Source: Hygrophila difformis (Eukaryota; Streptophyta; Magnoliopsida; Lamiales; Acanthaceae). From it: 64,000 bases of DNA. Numbering within the stretch: the first letter of the stretch is position 1; each line of letters starts with the position of its first letter. Where the stretch lies: contig JAOANR010000009.1 of the NCBI GenBank assembly GCA_030278955.1, positions 42,048,245-42,112,244 of the forward strand. Direction: 5' to 3'. The notes under the pieces are model-generated. The model saw only the letters and a program-made list of their open reading frames with translations. It was not told where the DNA came from and did no database searches. Shown here piece after piece: positions 34,974 through 46,516 of the stretch. Both the position numbers and the translations under genes were made by a program.

Positions 34974-36053
34974 ATGGACCGAAGTTGGATGTACCGCTCC
35001 CGACGTAGTATTGGAGAACTCACATCTGAATTTAAAAATGGGGTCAAATTATTTATACAGATGTCTCATCAAAACCCAAACGTGGATAGAGCACAAGGAA
35101 GACTTAGGTGTCCGTGTAGTAGATGTAGGAATAAATGCTATCTATCTGATGATGACATCACATATCATCTATATCGTGATAGCTTTGTTCCTAACTACGA
35201 AAGATGGACGTGTCACGGAGAGCAACACCAATTTAGTCACTATTACGATACCGATATGGTGCCCGCATCAGTGTCGGAATGTGATGATGACTACATACAA
35301 ATGGTGTGCGATGGAATGAGAATTGGTGGTCCCGACACAATACCAACTGAAGACAGTGATGAACCTAGGCCACCTGAGGAGCCTAATCCACAAGAGAAGT
35401 TGTTCTTTCGAATGTTGGAGGCGGCAGACAAAGATTTGTGGCCTGGATGCAAGAAAATGACCCTTCTGTCCACTATTGCTCGCTTATTGAATATTAAGTC
35501 AGAACACAACTTATCGGAGAGGTGCTTTGATACTTTGTGTCAACTAATTCTTGATACACTCCCTGAGGATAACGGTATGGTTAAGAATTTTTACGAGGCA
35601 AAAAAATTACTTGAGGGATTAGGACTGCCTGTTCAGAAAATTGATTGTTGTGGGAAAGGGTGTATGTTATTCTGGTGCGATGATTCGCCCTTAGATAAAT
35701 GTAAGTTCTGTGACGAGCCTCGCTACAGAGAAACAAATTCGAATTCAAGGATTGGACGGAAATACATGTTCTATTTCCCACTTAAAAACAGATTGAAGAG
35801 GTTGTATGCGTCGGAGGCGACGACGAAGCATATGACATGGCATGTAGGACATCATCATGGGTCGTCTGGGGAGATGTGCCACCCTTGTGATTCAAAGGCA
35901 TGGAAGCACTTTGATTCAATACATCCAGAATTTAGTACGGATGGTCGGAATGTGAGATTGGGCTTATGCACGGATGGTTTTCAACCGTTTGGTCAATCGG
36001 GATCTCAATACTCATGTTGGCCAGTCATATTGACACCTTACAACCTCTCCTGA
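34974..36053 (+). pseudogene. TNP2-type CACTA transposase, N-terminal two thirds
   Basis: The likely start is the Met of MDRSWMYRSRR at 34974; codons upstream to 34932 are in frame but not family-like. Residues about 1-80 form the transposase-associated zinc domain (CPCSRCRNKCYL, then ITYHLYRDSFVPNYERWTCHGE). Next come LLEAADKDLWPGC, the ARLLNIKSEHNLSERCFDTL block, a Cys-rich segment (DCCGKGCMLFW, CKFCDEPRY) and the WHVGHHH and TDGFQPFG blocks of the TNP2 catalytic region. The frame closes at PYNLS by a short frameshift within 36045-36053. TNP2 proteins cut CACTA ends in the nucleus; this copy is broken by the frameshift, the inserted LTR and loss of the 3' part. Confidence 0.93.
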
Positions 36054-36080
36054 TATGTGTATGAAGGATGAATATATGTT

Positions 36081-39000
36081 TGTAACACCCCGAAATTCAT
36101 CCTCATAAGGTTTTAGAATATTACCGCCACACTTGTCAGTCAGGCTCGCCCTTTGGCTAACTTAATTGACAAGTGCTACGGCTAAATATAAATTTTTGTA
36201 GTATGAACTTTAAAAATAATTGTCAATTTTATAAAATATAGACAAAAGAAAATTTAAAGTACTTAATACCAGAGTCATTGTTCTTTCTCACGCGGAAGCA
36301 TAAACTAAAGGCAATATATATGACATTAATATTTAAAAGTACGTGGTTCCTTAAAGCAACAATCTTTTGATGAAAGGTAATCCCATCCCCAAATGCTCAT
36401 GTCATGAGATGCAGTTCATATGTCTGCTCCAATATCTGTAAAAAGATAACGCAACAACTTTTTATCAGTACAATGGTACTGAGTAAGTCAACCCGCTCCA
36501 CTTTAAGAAGTGGGTTTTAAAATAGTGGTTGATACTCAAATAATAATAATAATAATAATTTTCACTTTTTCTTTTAAAAAGGATCACACACATTACCTTT
36601 AACAAAATAAATAACTTTCATTCTTACCATTGTAGCAACTATGCACAAGAGGACACCATTTTCCCATATATCATATCATATCATATCATATCGATCATAA
36701 GTCATGATCAGCATGCAGCGGACTCATATACAGACACACTCCGGAGCCTTGGGTAACCCATCACGGATACACCCAAGAGTATAGACTCATACATGCAACA
36801 ACGCCGTTTTGGCACAATTTATCAACAATGCCATCTTGGCATATTTAGAGGGGGAGGCCCCGCAAGACACATCCCTAGTGCATTAGCCCTCTATCAAGTA
36901 TGGCATCTTACTCAAGTTAATAGTGCACAATGGATTTAAAAGAGTTTTTCACAATTTTTCCACATAATATCCTCTTTAAAAGAGTTTTCAACAATTTCAC
37001 GGGAGTAACCTCATAACAAGGGCATTCAATAATGCCAAATATCATTTCAACATTTAACTCCTATATCAATATCTCATAGATATGAAAATATCATTTCATG
37101 GATCTCAAAATCCAACAATTTCTCATTTGGACCAAATATCAAGTCCAATGTCGCAGTTTACGCCAAGTCAGTTTAAAAATTCATATGAAAGGCGATTGCT
37201 TTGAAATTTAAACTGTAGATACTCAACACATAGTTGAACAAGTTTCATGTTTTACACTTTTCAAAATAAGGTATGGAAATAGTTCAAAAATTGAGTTCTT
37301 TTCAGAACATGTATTCTGTCAGAAATTCAATGGTGACTCTATAATTTTCAACAGGTTTTAAAAATAGTAATTTGCGACCAAAAATTCTAAACTTTTACTA
37401 CAAGGTAGATAACATATAGATAAATATTTTTCATGAATAAACCATTTAGGTTTGAAACACTTAAGACCTTCAAAAATGAGGATTTCAGAAACACTATCAT
37501 TTCTTAGATTTCAACAAAAAGAGATTTCGACCTTTCGATAAAGCGGATCCCATAACTTTTTCATATGAGTTCTAAAAATTATAAAAGTTTCCAGAAATAT
37601 ACTCAACTCAATAAGGATCAAGTTTTATGAAGGAACCTTTGAGGTATAATGAACCAAAATATTTTAAAAAGATGGATCATTACGTAAACGAAAAACGGAC
37701 AGATTTTGGTATAATGAGGGAATTCTAATTTTGTACTCTTAAAACATGGGATGAGGATCTCCAAACTTAAAGAGAGAGTGTTAACTTACTGAATTGATGT
37801 ATAAGAGCAAGGAGATTCAAAGATAATGGCCGTTATAACACAAGATTCGCACCACAAATTACGGGTTTCGCTGAAATTCGACAAATAGAGGGAAATCAAT
37901 TTATAGTATAAAAATAAAAGATTTAGATCTCTAAGATACAAGTTTCAAGGATGATATCTTACTAACCAAGTGTTGAGAAGAGTTAGAACTCTTAGAATGA
38001 TGAAGGTTGCCAAGCCTACAAGACTCCACAATTCTTAAGATATGCTCACTATGTGGGAGAACTTTGAAGAATAAAATGGGTAGTGAATTTGGCTAATGAG
38101 ATGGATGAGATTGGTGTGTTTGAATGCTAGAAACTCCCTCTATTTATAGGCTAAGATTTGAACAATTGAACATGACACATTGTGAGAGTGATTACAACCT
38201 CACCAATCATCCAATTAAGTGTGTCTTGAGCAATAATGGTTAGAGTATTTGTATCCACTCATTTGGTCCTTATAGCCTAACAAAGAGGCTATTAATTTGG
38301 GAGGCTATTAATTTTGTCCATCATGTTCTCTATTAACATAATGGTTTGCCTATTATGGAGGCTATTAATCTTGGTGGGTTCAAGAGATAATTGATCACCT
38401 TTCTTTGCTAGCCATTCATCCAAGACACTTGTTAATCATGTGGATTTTTCATCTATTTGTTTAGGAAGAAAATTTCTTGCAATTGCTTTTAACCTTATAT
38501 TTGTGTAAGTAGTGTATCATGAAAATGATTGAAGTATTAGCTTGTCTACAAAAATCATTATTCTTGCCATTATTTAGTGGCATGCATTTATACTCAATGA
38601 GTTGGATATGATAATATAATATTTATTTATTTATTTCAAATATTGTATTTATATTAATGTGCTTTCAAAAAGATAATAATAATATACTTGCATGGTTTTA
38701 TTTTATTCATAACAATACTCAAACCACAAAGTCTTCATGTCATCATCAAATACAAATTATAATCTATGAATATATTTTCTTATATATAATAAAAGTTAAT
38801 TCTCATAGATTCACATAAAAACTCATACTTTTATTTTTATAAAATTTGTTCCATAATGAATATCAAAGTACTTAAAATATTCACATACTATCCTCATAAT
38901 AATTTTCAAGACCAATGTTTATATATATAAAAACTTATATATATAATTTAAACAATAGATTTAAAAAATATTCCATAAACTATATAATTCTATTACCCAT

Positions 39001-39171
39001 GATATTGAAATTCATATTTCTTTTGGAAAAGACAAATTTACATATATAGTTTTTTAAGTGTTGTTTTGTAGAAAAAATCAATATACTAATTCTTTAAGCA
39101 AGTGATTAAATATTTAATAAAAGTCTCTTTAGTGAATTACAATTATTTCGGGTAATTTCTATGGTATTACA
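36081..39171 (-). repeat. Solo LTR of the Gypsy A family (3091 bp)
   Basis: Plus-strand ends are TGTAACACC and GGTATTACA, the exact inverse of the Gypsy A LTR, and the whole length aligns with it in reverse. TSD atgtt flanks it on both sides (36076-36080, 39172-39176). There is no internal domain, so LTR-LTR recombination has removed the body. More base and small-indel differences from Gypsy A than the two Gypsy A LTRs show between themselves imply an older insertion. Its TATA box is at 38141-38148. Confidence 0.96.
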
Positions 39172-39331
39172 ATGTTCCTAACATGCATAATACCGGAGAA
39201 ATCAAGCCCAAAGCAGAGGATTGATGTTTATTTACAGCCTTTAATCGACGAGCTCATAGAGTTGTGGGACGTCGGGATAATTGAGAAAGCACGAAAGTTG
39301 TGGGATTTCCCCGATACATCTAATGCTTGAA
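39172..39331 (+). pseudogene. TNP2 transposase fragment after the solo LTR
   Basis: If the LTR and one TSD copy are ignored, the reading frame runs directly from the left flank into this one. It contains the family block RIDVYLQPLIDELIELWDVG, which in TNP2 follows the PYNL block. Recognisable transposase ends after that; an in-frame TGA follows near 39329. Confidence 0.85.
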
Positions 39332-40316
39332 TAATTAGAAGCATAAATTAATACATTAATTTTTTATATCATTTTTTAAGAGAAAATTTGCACAGCCAAT
39401 TCAAGCAATAACCATTCATACATAGTAATACTTAAAATTCATCCATATCCTTAATTTCCTTTTCTTGGGCGGACTAATTTCTGAATATATTTATTAAAAA
39501 TAAAAGGGAAAAGAAAAAGAAACCACCCGGCACCAGGTGGAAGGATAGATATAACTTATACCCGCGTTGGCGCGACACCTTTATTTATAATTCAGTGTCC
39601 CAAATTTCTAGTTACTAGTTGAAGTTATCATGCGTTATATTTCTATACACACAACACACGTACTTCGTATTTGTTTGTCTCGGATTTCAACTATAATCAT
39701 TATTTTTTTTTTTTGTAAACAGTCATTATTATTAATAAATTTAGAAATGTTTGAGGTCTAAATTGGGAATTAATCGATTCAGTGGTAACATATGCTGCGC
39801 GCTTGGTAAAAAAATCTAGCATTTAACCTTTGAAATTTAAAAATTATTATAAAAAATACAGCAATACACTCCCCGTCCTATTTAAAGCATCTCATTTAGA
39901 TTTTTACACAGTTCATTATATATGTTTGATATAAATTTTTGACATAGTTATATAAGAAAGAATATAGTCAATTTGTTAAATTCGTATTTTCGCATCGTGT
40001 TAGAATATAGTACTTCCTCCGTTTTGATTTTTTTGCTACATTGCAAAAAGTAGTACTGTTCATTGGACAGCTTTGATTTCAATTTTTAACATAGTTATAC
40101 AAGTTAAAATATAGTCAAATGTGATCCTGTTAGATTCGTTTCATCTTATAGTTTTTAAATATCTAACTTTTAGAATTTTTATTTGTACCCAATTTGAGTT
40201 ATTAATAGTTTAAAATGTGCATTGGATAACATGCACCGTGGGTCCATAGCTAAAATTTAAAAATGGAGGAAGTATATATATTTTTTAAATTTTGCCTTCT
40301 CTACATTATATGATAT
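39332..40316. other. Intergenic DNA with two Stowaway-like sequences
   Basis: No gene. A partial MITE occupies roughly 39868-40010 (starts ctccccgtcctatttaaag). A fuller one lies at 40012-40275. Confidence 0.55.
40012..40275. mobile_element. Stowaway-like MITE (about 264 bp)
   Basis: Ends are cttcctccgttttgattttt and the inverse aaaaatggaggaag, flanked by TA. The interior holds the core shared with copies near 32510 and 53770 (atagtcaaatgtgatcctg, gttagattcgtttcat). Confidence 0.7.
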
Positions 40317-41442
40317 TGTTAGGTCCGGATTTGGATAGAATTGTTAAAATGATCGAGGTTTTGATTAAGTTGTCAACATGATTGAAAACAACCGACATTC
40401 GGGAGCTGGAGGACAAAATGAAGAATTGATATGGTAAAGTTTTTTAAAAGATTCTGCAAATAATCATTTTGTGCATAAAGTTGTATAGATGTTCGTTGTG
40501 TGCGGGATGTAAACACAACCATGTCTGCTACCAGACCCCAGCAACAGAAAATACAAAAGTTGTTAGGGCTACAACCGTATGGTCCATTCCCCAGCCCATG
40601 GGCCTATGTTATCGAATTTTCCGCATTTTCTAGGGTAGTATCATATTTTGGAGGCTGAGAGAACATAGTATTGATGGAGTAACATAGAGAGAAAATAGGG
40701 GCTGCTGGGTTTTTTTTGGAGAAGAAGAACACTATGTTTTTTAGGCAAATCTCTATCAAGTTGCTGTGCTAATTGGGTGGTGACCCGCTCTCATTCTTGA
40801 TGGAGTTTGCTATTAGTTTTGAGCATCATTTTTGAGAGAAAATATTACAAAAACAGGGGATGCTTGAAGGTGAAGGAAGAACACCATGTTTATGGTGAAA
40901 ATCTCTATCAAGTTGTTTTGCTCACTAAAGGGTAATATCTTTCTGTTCTTGGTACAGATTGTGTTTAGAACTTTGCTAGCATTTCATTACTTTGCAAGTT
41001 TTATCTTTAAGAAATGCTTAGAGCTATTGTAATTGGATTTGTGAGTTCTTGAGCTTATTTGGGAATAGCTATTGACAAAGGTAGTAGCTTGCTTAACCTA
41101 GCATTGGGATTGGAGGTTTTTCGGCAGGTATTGTGATTGGTATAGGCATAATGCTCAGTTCCTATCTAGATTTGGTCTAGAAGAAGGGAGTCGTATTGTG
41201 GAACGGTTGAGGGGTTGCTATTGTAAAACAGAGGGTGATTCTGTGAGCCTTGGTTGATAGTGAAAATATGCCTGGATTGGGATCCCCCAAATGTAGGATC
41301 GGATGATCCGAACTCGGTAAACAAGTGCTTCTATTGTATGTTTATTCTGTCATTTGATTTTTGCCTTCTTTTTAGAAATTGGTTGTGTACGAGTTGTGGA
41401 CACAACACATATTTACAGGTGTTTATCACGCAGGACCTGTCA
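40317..41442 (+). repeat. 5' LTR of Copia C (1126 bp)
   Basis: TGTTAGGTCC...GGACCTGTCA termini, followed by the PBS. Contains the palindrome ggatcggatgatcc near 41299-41312. Confidence 0.9.
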
Positions 41443-41444
41443 AT

Positions 41445-41456
41445 TGGTATCAAAGC
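41445..41456 (+). promoter_or_regulatory. Primer-binding site of Copia C, one mismatch
   Basis: TGGTATCAAAGC, differing from the usual initiator tRNA-Met complement TGGTATCAGAGC at one base. The copy after the second LTR reads ttggtattagagg. Confidence 0.75.
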
Positions 41457-41491
41457 GGAGGCTCTAAATTTAACTGAACTTGATCTTGAAG

Positions 41492-42493
41492 ATGAGCAAG
41501 AAAGGGAAGCTCCGGAATCAAAGTTCTCATAAAGTTACTCACAGTGGTGATGGCATTGTGGGAACAACCGAGATACAACGGAGCAAATATAAAGATTTCA
41601 TTGATGCACTTTCAAAAAGTGAAACAGATTTTGCAAAGCTTGTTGCTGCATTTTAGGAGCTCAATGAAAAATTCAAGGCAATTCTAAGGGATAAAAAGAA
41701 GTTGTGGGAACAACTTGTTGACATCAAGATTTCCTATGACCAAGTATTAAAAGAGAAAGAAGTACTTCAAGAGGAAAATCGAGCATACAATGATATTATT
41801 GAAGATTTGATGAAAGAAAGAGTTAAATTCATCAAGGATAAAGAACATTTGATCAAGGAGAAAATGGAGTTGATTGAAGAGAAAGAAGTATTGAAGAAAG
41901 GCTGTCAAGATCTTGAAGAAAATGTTCATAAGTTGGAAAGAATGGTGAAAGGAAAGAGAAGCTTGATGAAATATTATCAATGGGAAAGTCTTACAAGGAT
42001 CAATCTGGAATTGGATATAAGTTTTCAACCACTCCATCAAAGACTAAAATTTATGAGTGGAGGATTTCTTGAACAAAAATCATCCCCAAGTACAAATCAA
42101 AAGGTGTTTGGAGCAGAGGCTGCTAAAGTGGTTAAGCAGGTTGTTGGAACGACTGGTCCACAACCAGTTAGACAGATCTAAAAGAAATGATATATGCCGA
42201 GGTTTGAACAACACAAAGACTGTGTTCATTGCAAGTTCATTGGACATAATGTCGATACATGCAATCTGCTTGTGAAGGATATTCTACTTGGTAAACCATT
42301 CGTGTGGCCATCAGAGGCACTACTGAAGCTCAGAAGAGTATGGGTTCCAAATAAGTCACAATGCAATTGTTTGCTGAACAATGGAATTGAAGATGTACAG
42401 CACATGTTGACGTCTGAACGACTGGCAGACAACCTCACAAAGTCCCTAGATAGAGAGAAGTTTGAGGAGATGAGAAAACTCATTACCTACTAA
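41492..42493 (+). pseudogene. Copia C gag with coiled coil, fused to RNase H C-terminus
   Basis: One reading frame of 334 codons, starting MSKKGKLRNQ, with three internal stops: TAG at 41654, TAA at 42179 and TGA at 42188. Residues about 55-160 are strongly Lys/Glu-rich with heptad spacing, a predicted coiled coil as in SIRE-type gag C-terminal regions. A CX2CX4HX4C knuckle follows (CVHCKFIGHNVDTC), then the linker RRVWVPNK that normally leads to protease. The frame jumps straight to SERLADNLTKSLDREKF, the C-terminal block of Copia RNase H. Everything between, the whole PR-INT-RT, has been deleted. Each stop is one C-to-T change from CAG, CAA or CGA. Confidence 0.82.
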
Positions 42494-42871
42494 AGGATTT
42501 ATGAAGATAAGGATTGCTCTACCTTTTTTGCTTTTTTTTGGAAGACATCAATTACAAAAGGGGAGAAATCAACAAGCAAGGGGGAGTGCGAAATGATGAG
42601 TTTGAGTTGGTTTGTAGTCTCGCTTGGAAACTTATGAATAAGAAGCTTGTGCTTAGAGTAAGGGGGAGAAACACCGGTGCATGTTCCTATGGATGCTTTC
42701 ATATTGTCCCCACTACTGTGGAACAACCAGATATAAAGGCAATGAAGTTGTTGTTGAATAATGATATAAAAAAAGGGAGAGAAATGATGATGGCTTGCTT
42801 ATTTGGAGTAATCTGTTGACCGTGAACAGCATGATTTTGTTTTGGTCGATCATATCTACAAAGGGAGAGAT

Positions 42872-43515
42872 TGTTAGGTCCAGATTTGGATAGAATTGTA
42901 AAGATGATCGTGGTTTTGATGATGTTGTCAACATGGCTAAAAAGCAATCGACATTCGGGAGCTGGAAGACAGAATGAATAGTTGATATGGTAAAGTTTTT
43001 TAATAGATTCTGCAAATAATCATTTTGTGCTTAAAGTTGTGCAGATTTTCTGTGGGATGTGAACACAACCATACCTGTTACAAGACCCCAGCAATAGAAA
43101 AGACAAAAGTTGTTAGGGCTACAGCTGTTTGGGCCATTCCCCAGCCCATTGGCCTATATTCTCGAATGTTCCGCATTTCTAGGGCATTGTATCATATTTT
43201 GGGGGCTGAGAGAACATAGTATTGATGCAGTAACATAGAGAGAAAATAGGGGGCTGCTGGGTTTTTCTTGGAGAAGAAGAACACCATGCTCTTGACGAAA
43301 ATCTCTATCAAGTTGTTGTGCTAATTGGGCGGTGATCTTTTCTCATTCTTAATGGAGTTTGCTATTAGTTTTGAGCATCATTTTTTAGAGAAATATCTTA
43401 TCAAAACAGTGGATGGTTGAAGGTGAAGGAAGAAAACCATGTTTTTAGAATTTGGTTGTGTACGAGTTGTGGACACAATGCATATTTACATGTGTTCATA
43501 ACGTGGGACCTGCCA
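42872..43515 (+). repeat. Second LTR of Copia C, internally deleted (644 bp)
   Basis: Preceded by the purine tract aaagggagaga. Matches the 5' LTR at both ends, but about 480 bp of its middle (equivalent to 40893-41370) is gone, with a short T-rich microhomology at the junction (near 43442). Its end reads GGACCTGCCA. Confidence 0.88.
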
Positions 43516-43616
43516 ATTGGTATTAGAGGAGGGGCTCTAAAGTAAGTTGAGCTTGATTTAGAAGATGAGCAAGAAAGGGAAGCTCCGGAATCAAAGTAAG
43601 TTGAGCTTTGATTTAA
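43516..43616 (+). repeat. Duplicated PBS and leader stub of Copia C
   Basis: A second copy of the sequence just inside the 5' LTR, including the gag start context gatgagcaagaaaggg, then an abrupt switch back to LTR sequence. Confidence 0.85.
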
Positions 43617-44463
43617 CGTATGGTCCATTCCCCAGCCCATGGGCCTATGTTATCGAATGTTCCGCATTTCTAGGGTAGTATCATATTTTGGAGGCTGAGA
43701 GAACATAGTATTGATGGAGTAACATAGAGAGAAAATAGGGGCTGCTGGGTTTTTTTGGAGAAGAAGAACACTATGTTTTTGAGGCAAATCTCTATCAAGT
43801 TGCTGTGCTAATTAGGTGGTGACCCGTTCTCATTATTGATGGAGTTTGCTATTAGTTTTGAGCATCATTTTTGAGAGAAAATATTACAAAAACGGGGGAT
43901 GCTTGAAGGTGAAGGAAGAACACCATGTTTATAGTGAAAATCTCTATCAAGTTGTTTTGCTCACTAAGGGGTAATATCTTTTTGTTCTTGATAGAGATTG
44001 TGATTAGAACTTAGCTAGCATTTCATTAATTTGCAAGTTTTATCTTTAAGAAACGCGAAGAACTATTGTAAATGGATTTGTGAGTTGTTGAGCTTATTTG
44101 GGGGTACCTATTGACAAGGGTAGTAGCTTGCTTAGCCTAGCATTGGGATTGGAGGTTTTTCGGCAGGTATTATGACTGGTATAGGCTAATACTCTGTTCC
44201 TATCTAGTATTGGTCTAGGAGAAGGTAGTCCTATGGGTTGCTATTGTAAACAGAGGTGATACTGTGAGCGTTGGTTGATAGTGAAAACATGCCTGGATTA
44301 GGATCCCCTAGATGTAGGATCGGATGATCCGAACTGGGTAAACAATTGCTTGTGTTGTTTGTTTATTTTTTCATTTGCTTTCTGCCTTGTTTTCAAAATT
44401 TCGTTGTGTACGAGTTGTGGGCACAACGCATATTTACAGGTGTTCATCACGCGGGACCTGTCA
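43617..44463 (+). repeat. Third LTR of Copia C, 5'-truncated (847 bp)
   Basis: Matches 40576-41442 of the first LTR (cgtatggtccattcc onward) and ends at GGACCTGTCA next to the TSD gatat. The first 259 LTR bases are missing. Confidence 0.88.
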
Positions 44464-44468
44464 GATAT

Positions 44469-45380
44469 TAACCGGTAAATAAATACATTGGTCTGCGTGT
44501 TCAAAAGTTTTGAAACATTTCAGTGGAACAAAGTGAGTAAATATTTTGTGAACTAACAGTCAAATTTTAAACTCCACCGCTAAATTCCAAATCTACACAT
44601 CCCCAGCTTTTAGTTATTCACACTTCAATTTCTACATTCTATTTTAAACTCATACACCAAACACCATTGTTCAAAATATTCAAGTTTAAAAATAATTTTC
44701 ATTATTGATTTCAAATTCCATACTCAAAACTCTAATAATTTTCAAAGATAGCCATAGAAATAAAAATGTTATTTTATTCGTAGAATTTTTACTTTTATCG
44801 TAATTTATGTAGATGTCGATAAAGGAATGGTAGGAATATTCGTAAATCGAATTGTATTGTACTTAAAAAGGTTACATTATTTATCCTAGATATAATTAGT
44901 TATGAATTAATTGTTGGATGTGTAATTTTGTCATAAAAATATTTGAAATTCACATATATAACTTTTTGTGTAAATAACAAAACATATTTATATACACGAT
45001 AAAGGTTTATAGAAGTATATAACAAATTAAAAATGTTTGTTCATTATACCAAGCGGCATCATAGGTTTACAGAAGTATATAACACATTAAAAATGTTTGT
45101 TTATTATACAAAGCAGCATCATATAATATTGCTAGCACCATACTGCAATGCTAGATTTGAGTAATATTCAATTTTTTCAAATAGTGTTACACAACAATAG
45201 TTTTCCATTCTAATGATCGAAAATTTTAGTTTCTAAATTCTAAATTTCACTCCTAACAAGATTAGGGACCAAATTAATGACTGGAATTGGATTGTTATCA
45301 AAATTTTACTGACCAAATTCAATAGCTAAATGAAATATTATTAATAATTGAAATAATAAAATAGAATTAAGTAGTAAGTA
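44469..45380. other. AT-rich intergenic DNA
   Basis: No gene. Contains a 60-bp tandem duplication (45004-45123). The tract at 45215-45345 has ttttagt/ctaaatt and gactgg motifs reminiscent of degraded CACTA interiors; too weak to call. Confidence 0.5.
45004..45123 (+). repeat. 60-bp tandem duplication
   Basis: Two copies of a 60-base unit beginning ggtttatagaagtatataac and ending gcatcata, differing at about six bases. Confidence 0.93.
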
Positions 45381-45388
45381 CTTTATTG

Positions 45389-45921
45389 TAGGGATGGGTC
45401 GGTACGGTATACCAAAAAAATTCCCCCGTGCCGTATACCGTACCGAAGTTTACGGTATGGAAAATTTCATACTGTTGTCGTACCGAAACTTTCGGTATGC
45501 CGAAGTTCGGCAAACCGAAGACTTCGGTATAAAAATATTTCCTTACCGTTACCGTACTGACATTTCGGTAAGTTCGGTAAATACCGCTATACTGAATCTT
45601 CGGTACATACCGACGAACCGGTATCACGGTATATACTGATATACCGAACGTTCAGTACATACCGACATACCGTATAGGGTTAAATATGTAAATTATGTAT
45701 ATTTTCGGTAAGTTCGGAATATACCGATATATTGAACATTCGGTACATACCGACATACCGATACCGCTGTATATACCAAAGTTCGGTATAGTACCGGTAT
45801 ACCGCGGTATCAATAATTTTATGTACCGAAAATTACGGTATACCGAAAATATCGGTATTCTCGGTATTTTTCGATACGATATGGACGGTATGCGGTACTT
45901 TCGGTATTTTCCCAAGCCCTA
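45389..45921. mobile_element. hAT-type MITE (533 bp) built of cggtat/ataccg repeats
   Basis: Termini are TAGGGATGGG on the left and, read on the minus strand, TAGGGCTTGGG on the right. The element is flanked by an exact 8-bp duplication CTTTATTG (45381-45388 and 45922-45929), the hallmark of hAT elements. The interior is a dense array of cggtat and its inverse ataccg with ttcggta variants, presumably transposase-binding subterminal repeats extended inward. No transposase. Confidence 0.88.
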
Positions 45922-45967
45922 CTTTATTGTGTAACAACGTGTTGGGCATTTTGAACTAATGGGTTCT

Positions 45968-46136
45968 TTTTCTTTTTTCTTTTTTTTTTCTTCTAATCGG
46001 CCTATACGAGTTAGGAAATGGGTGGTGGGAGCTCATTTCACATAAATTACAAAAGGAATAAAAGGGAAGAATAGGGGGTCGGTAGAGAATCGGACCTCCA
46101 ACATTCCGTTTGAAGTCAAGGAACTTAACTACTTAG
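45968..46136 (-). mobile_element. tRNA-derived SINE, diverged copy
   Basis: On the minus strand it reads ctaagtagttaagttcc (A-box region), ggaggtccgattctc (B-box region), the shared gaccccctat/cccttt/gtaattt body and a tail that is poly(T) on the plus strand (45967-45990). Same family as 54930-55105. Confidence 0.75.
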
Positions 46137-46516
46137 GGTGTTTGGGTAAACGAGTTAAATTATTTAACTATTGTGTTTTTAAAATATAAATAATTAATTA
46201 CACATCAACTCCATTCTGAAGCGATTAAACTGATTATTACATTTTGTTGTTTGACATGCAATAATCAAATAATTCATATTTATATTATTAACCAAATATC
46301 CTCTAAATTCATGGACATATATAATCCATATACTTACTAAATTTTAGGATCATTGTATCATGTATTATCGGATGAGAACGGTTACGTTGCGGATGACAAT
46401 TTGTGTGTATGGTAAAGACACCAATCTCACTCGTTGGATAAAATCTAACGGCTATAAATTAAAAATGGTAAAATTGTCCAAAAAAATAAAATTGTGCAAT
46501 GGTTTCTTCATTTACC
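46137..46516. other. Intergenic DNA
   Basis: No gene seen; leads into the 22-bp repeat array. Confidence 0.5.

Larger units (their letters stand above)
33189..39331 (+). mobile_element. CACTA (En/Spm) transposon, 3'-truncated, split by a solo LTR
   Basis: It starts with the CACTA terminal motif CACTACAAGAAAAC at 33189. Subterminal repeats with taccgaccg and cggtcggt in both orientations fill 33210-33400, as usual for CACTA transposase-binding ends. A GC-rich exon-like leader (33440-33780) and a TNP2 transposase gene follow. A solo LTR plus TSD (36081-39176) interrupts the gene; transposase homology resumes at 39172 and is lost by about 39331. No inverse terminus (cttgtagtg) follows, so the 3' end is missing. 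Confidence 0.88.
40317..44463 (+). mobile_element. Non-autonomous Copia derivative with three LTR copies (Copia C)
   Basis: The outer ends are flanked by the exact TSD gatat (40312-40316, 44464-44468). The order is: complete LTR (40317-41442), PBS, gag-like frame fused to an RNase H tail, purine tract, an internally deleted LTR (42872-43515), a stub of PBS plus leader (43516-43616), and a 5'-truncated LTR (43617-44463). The LTR begins TGTTAGGTCC and ends GGACCTGTCA. Protease, integrase and RT are absent, so it depended on a helper. The layout suggests unequal recombination or template switching between LTRs. Confidence 0.9.

Noticed and set aside
42514..42819. An open frame after the Copia C RNase H tail
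   Set aside because: It lies in the purine-rich 3' untranslated region before the LTR and has no recognisable domain.
45394..45934. Open frames rich in Tyr, Arg and Ile on both strands
   Set aside because: Produced by the cggtat/ataccg repeat of the hAT MITE.
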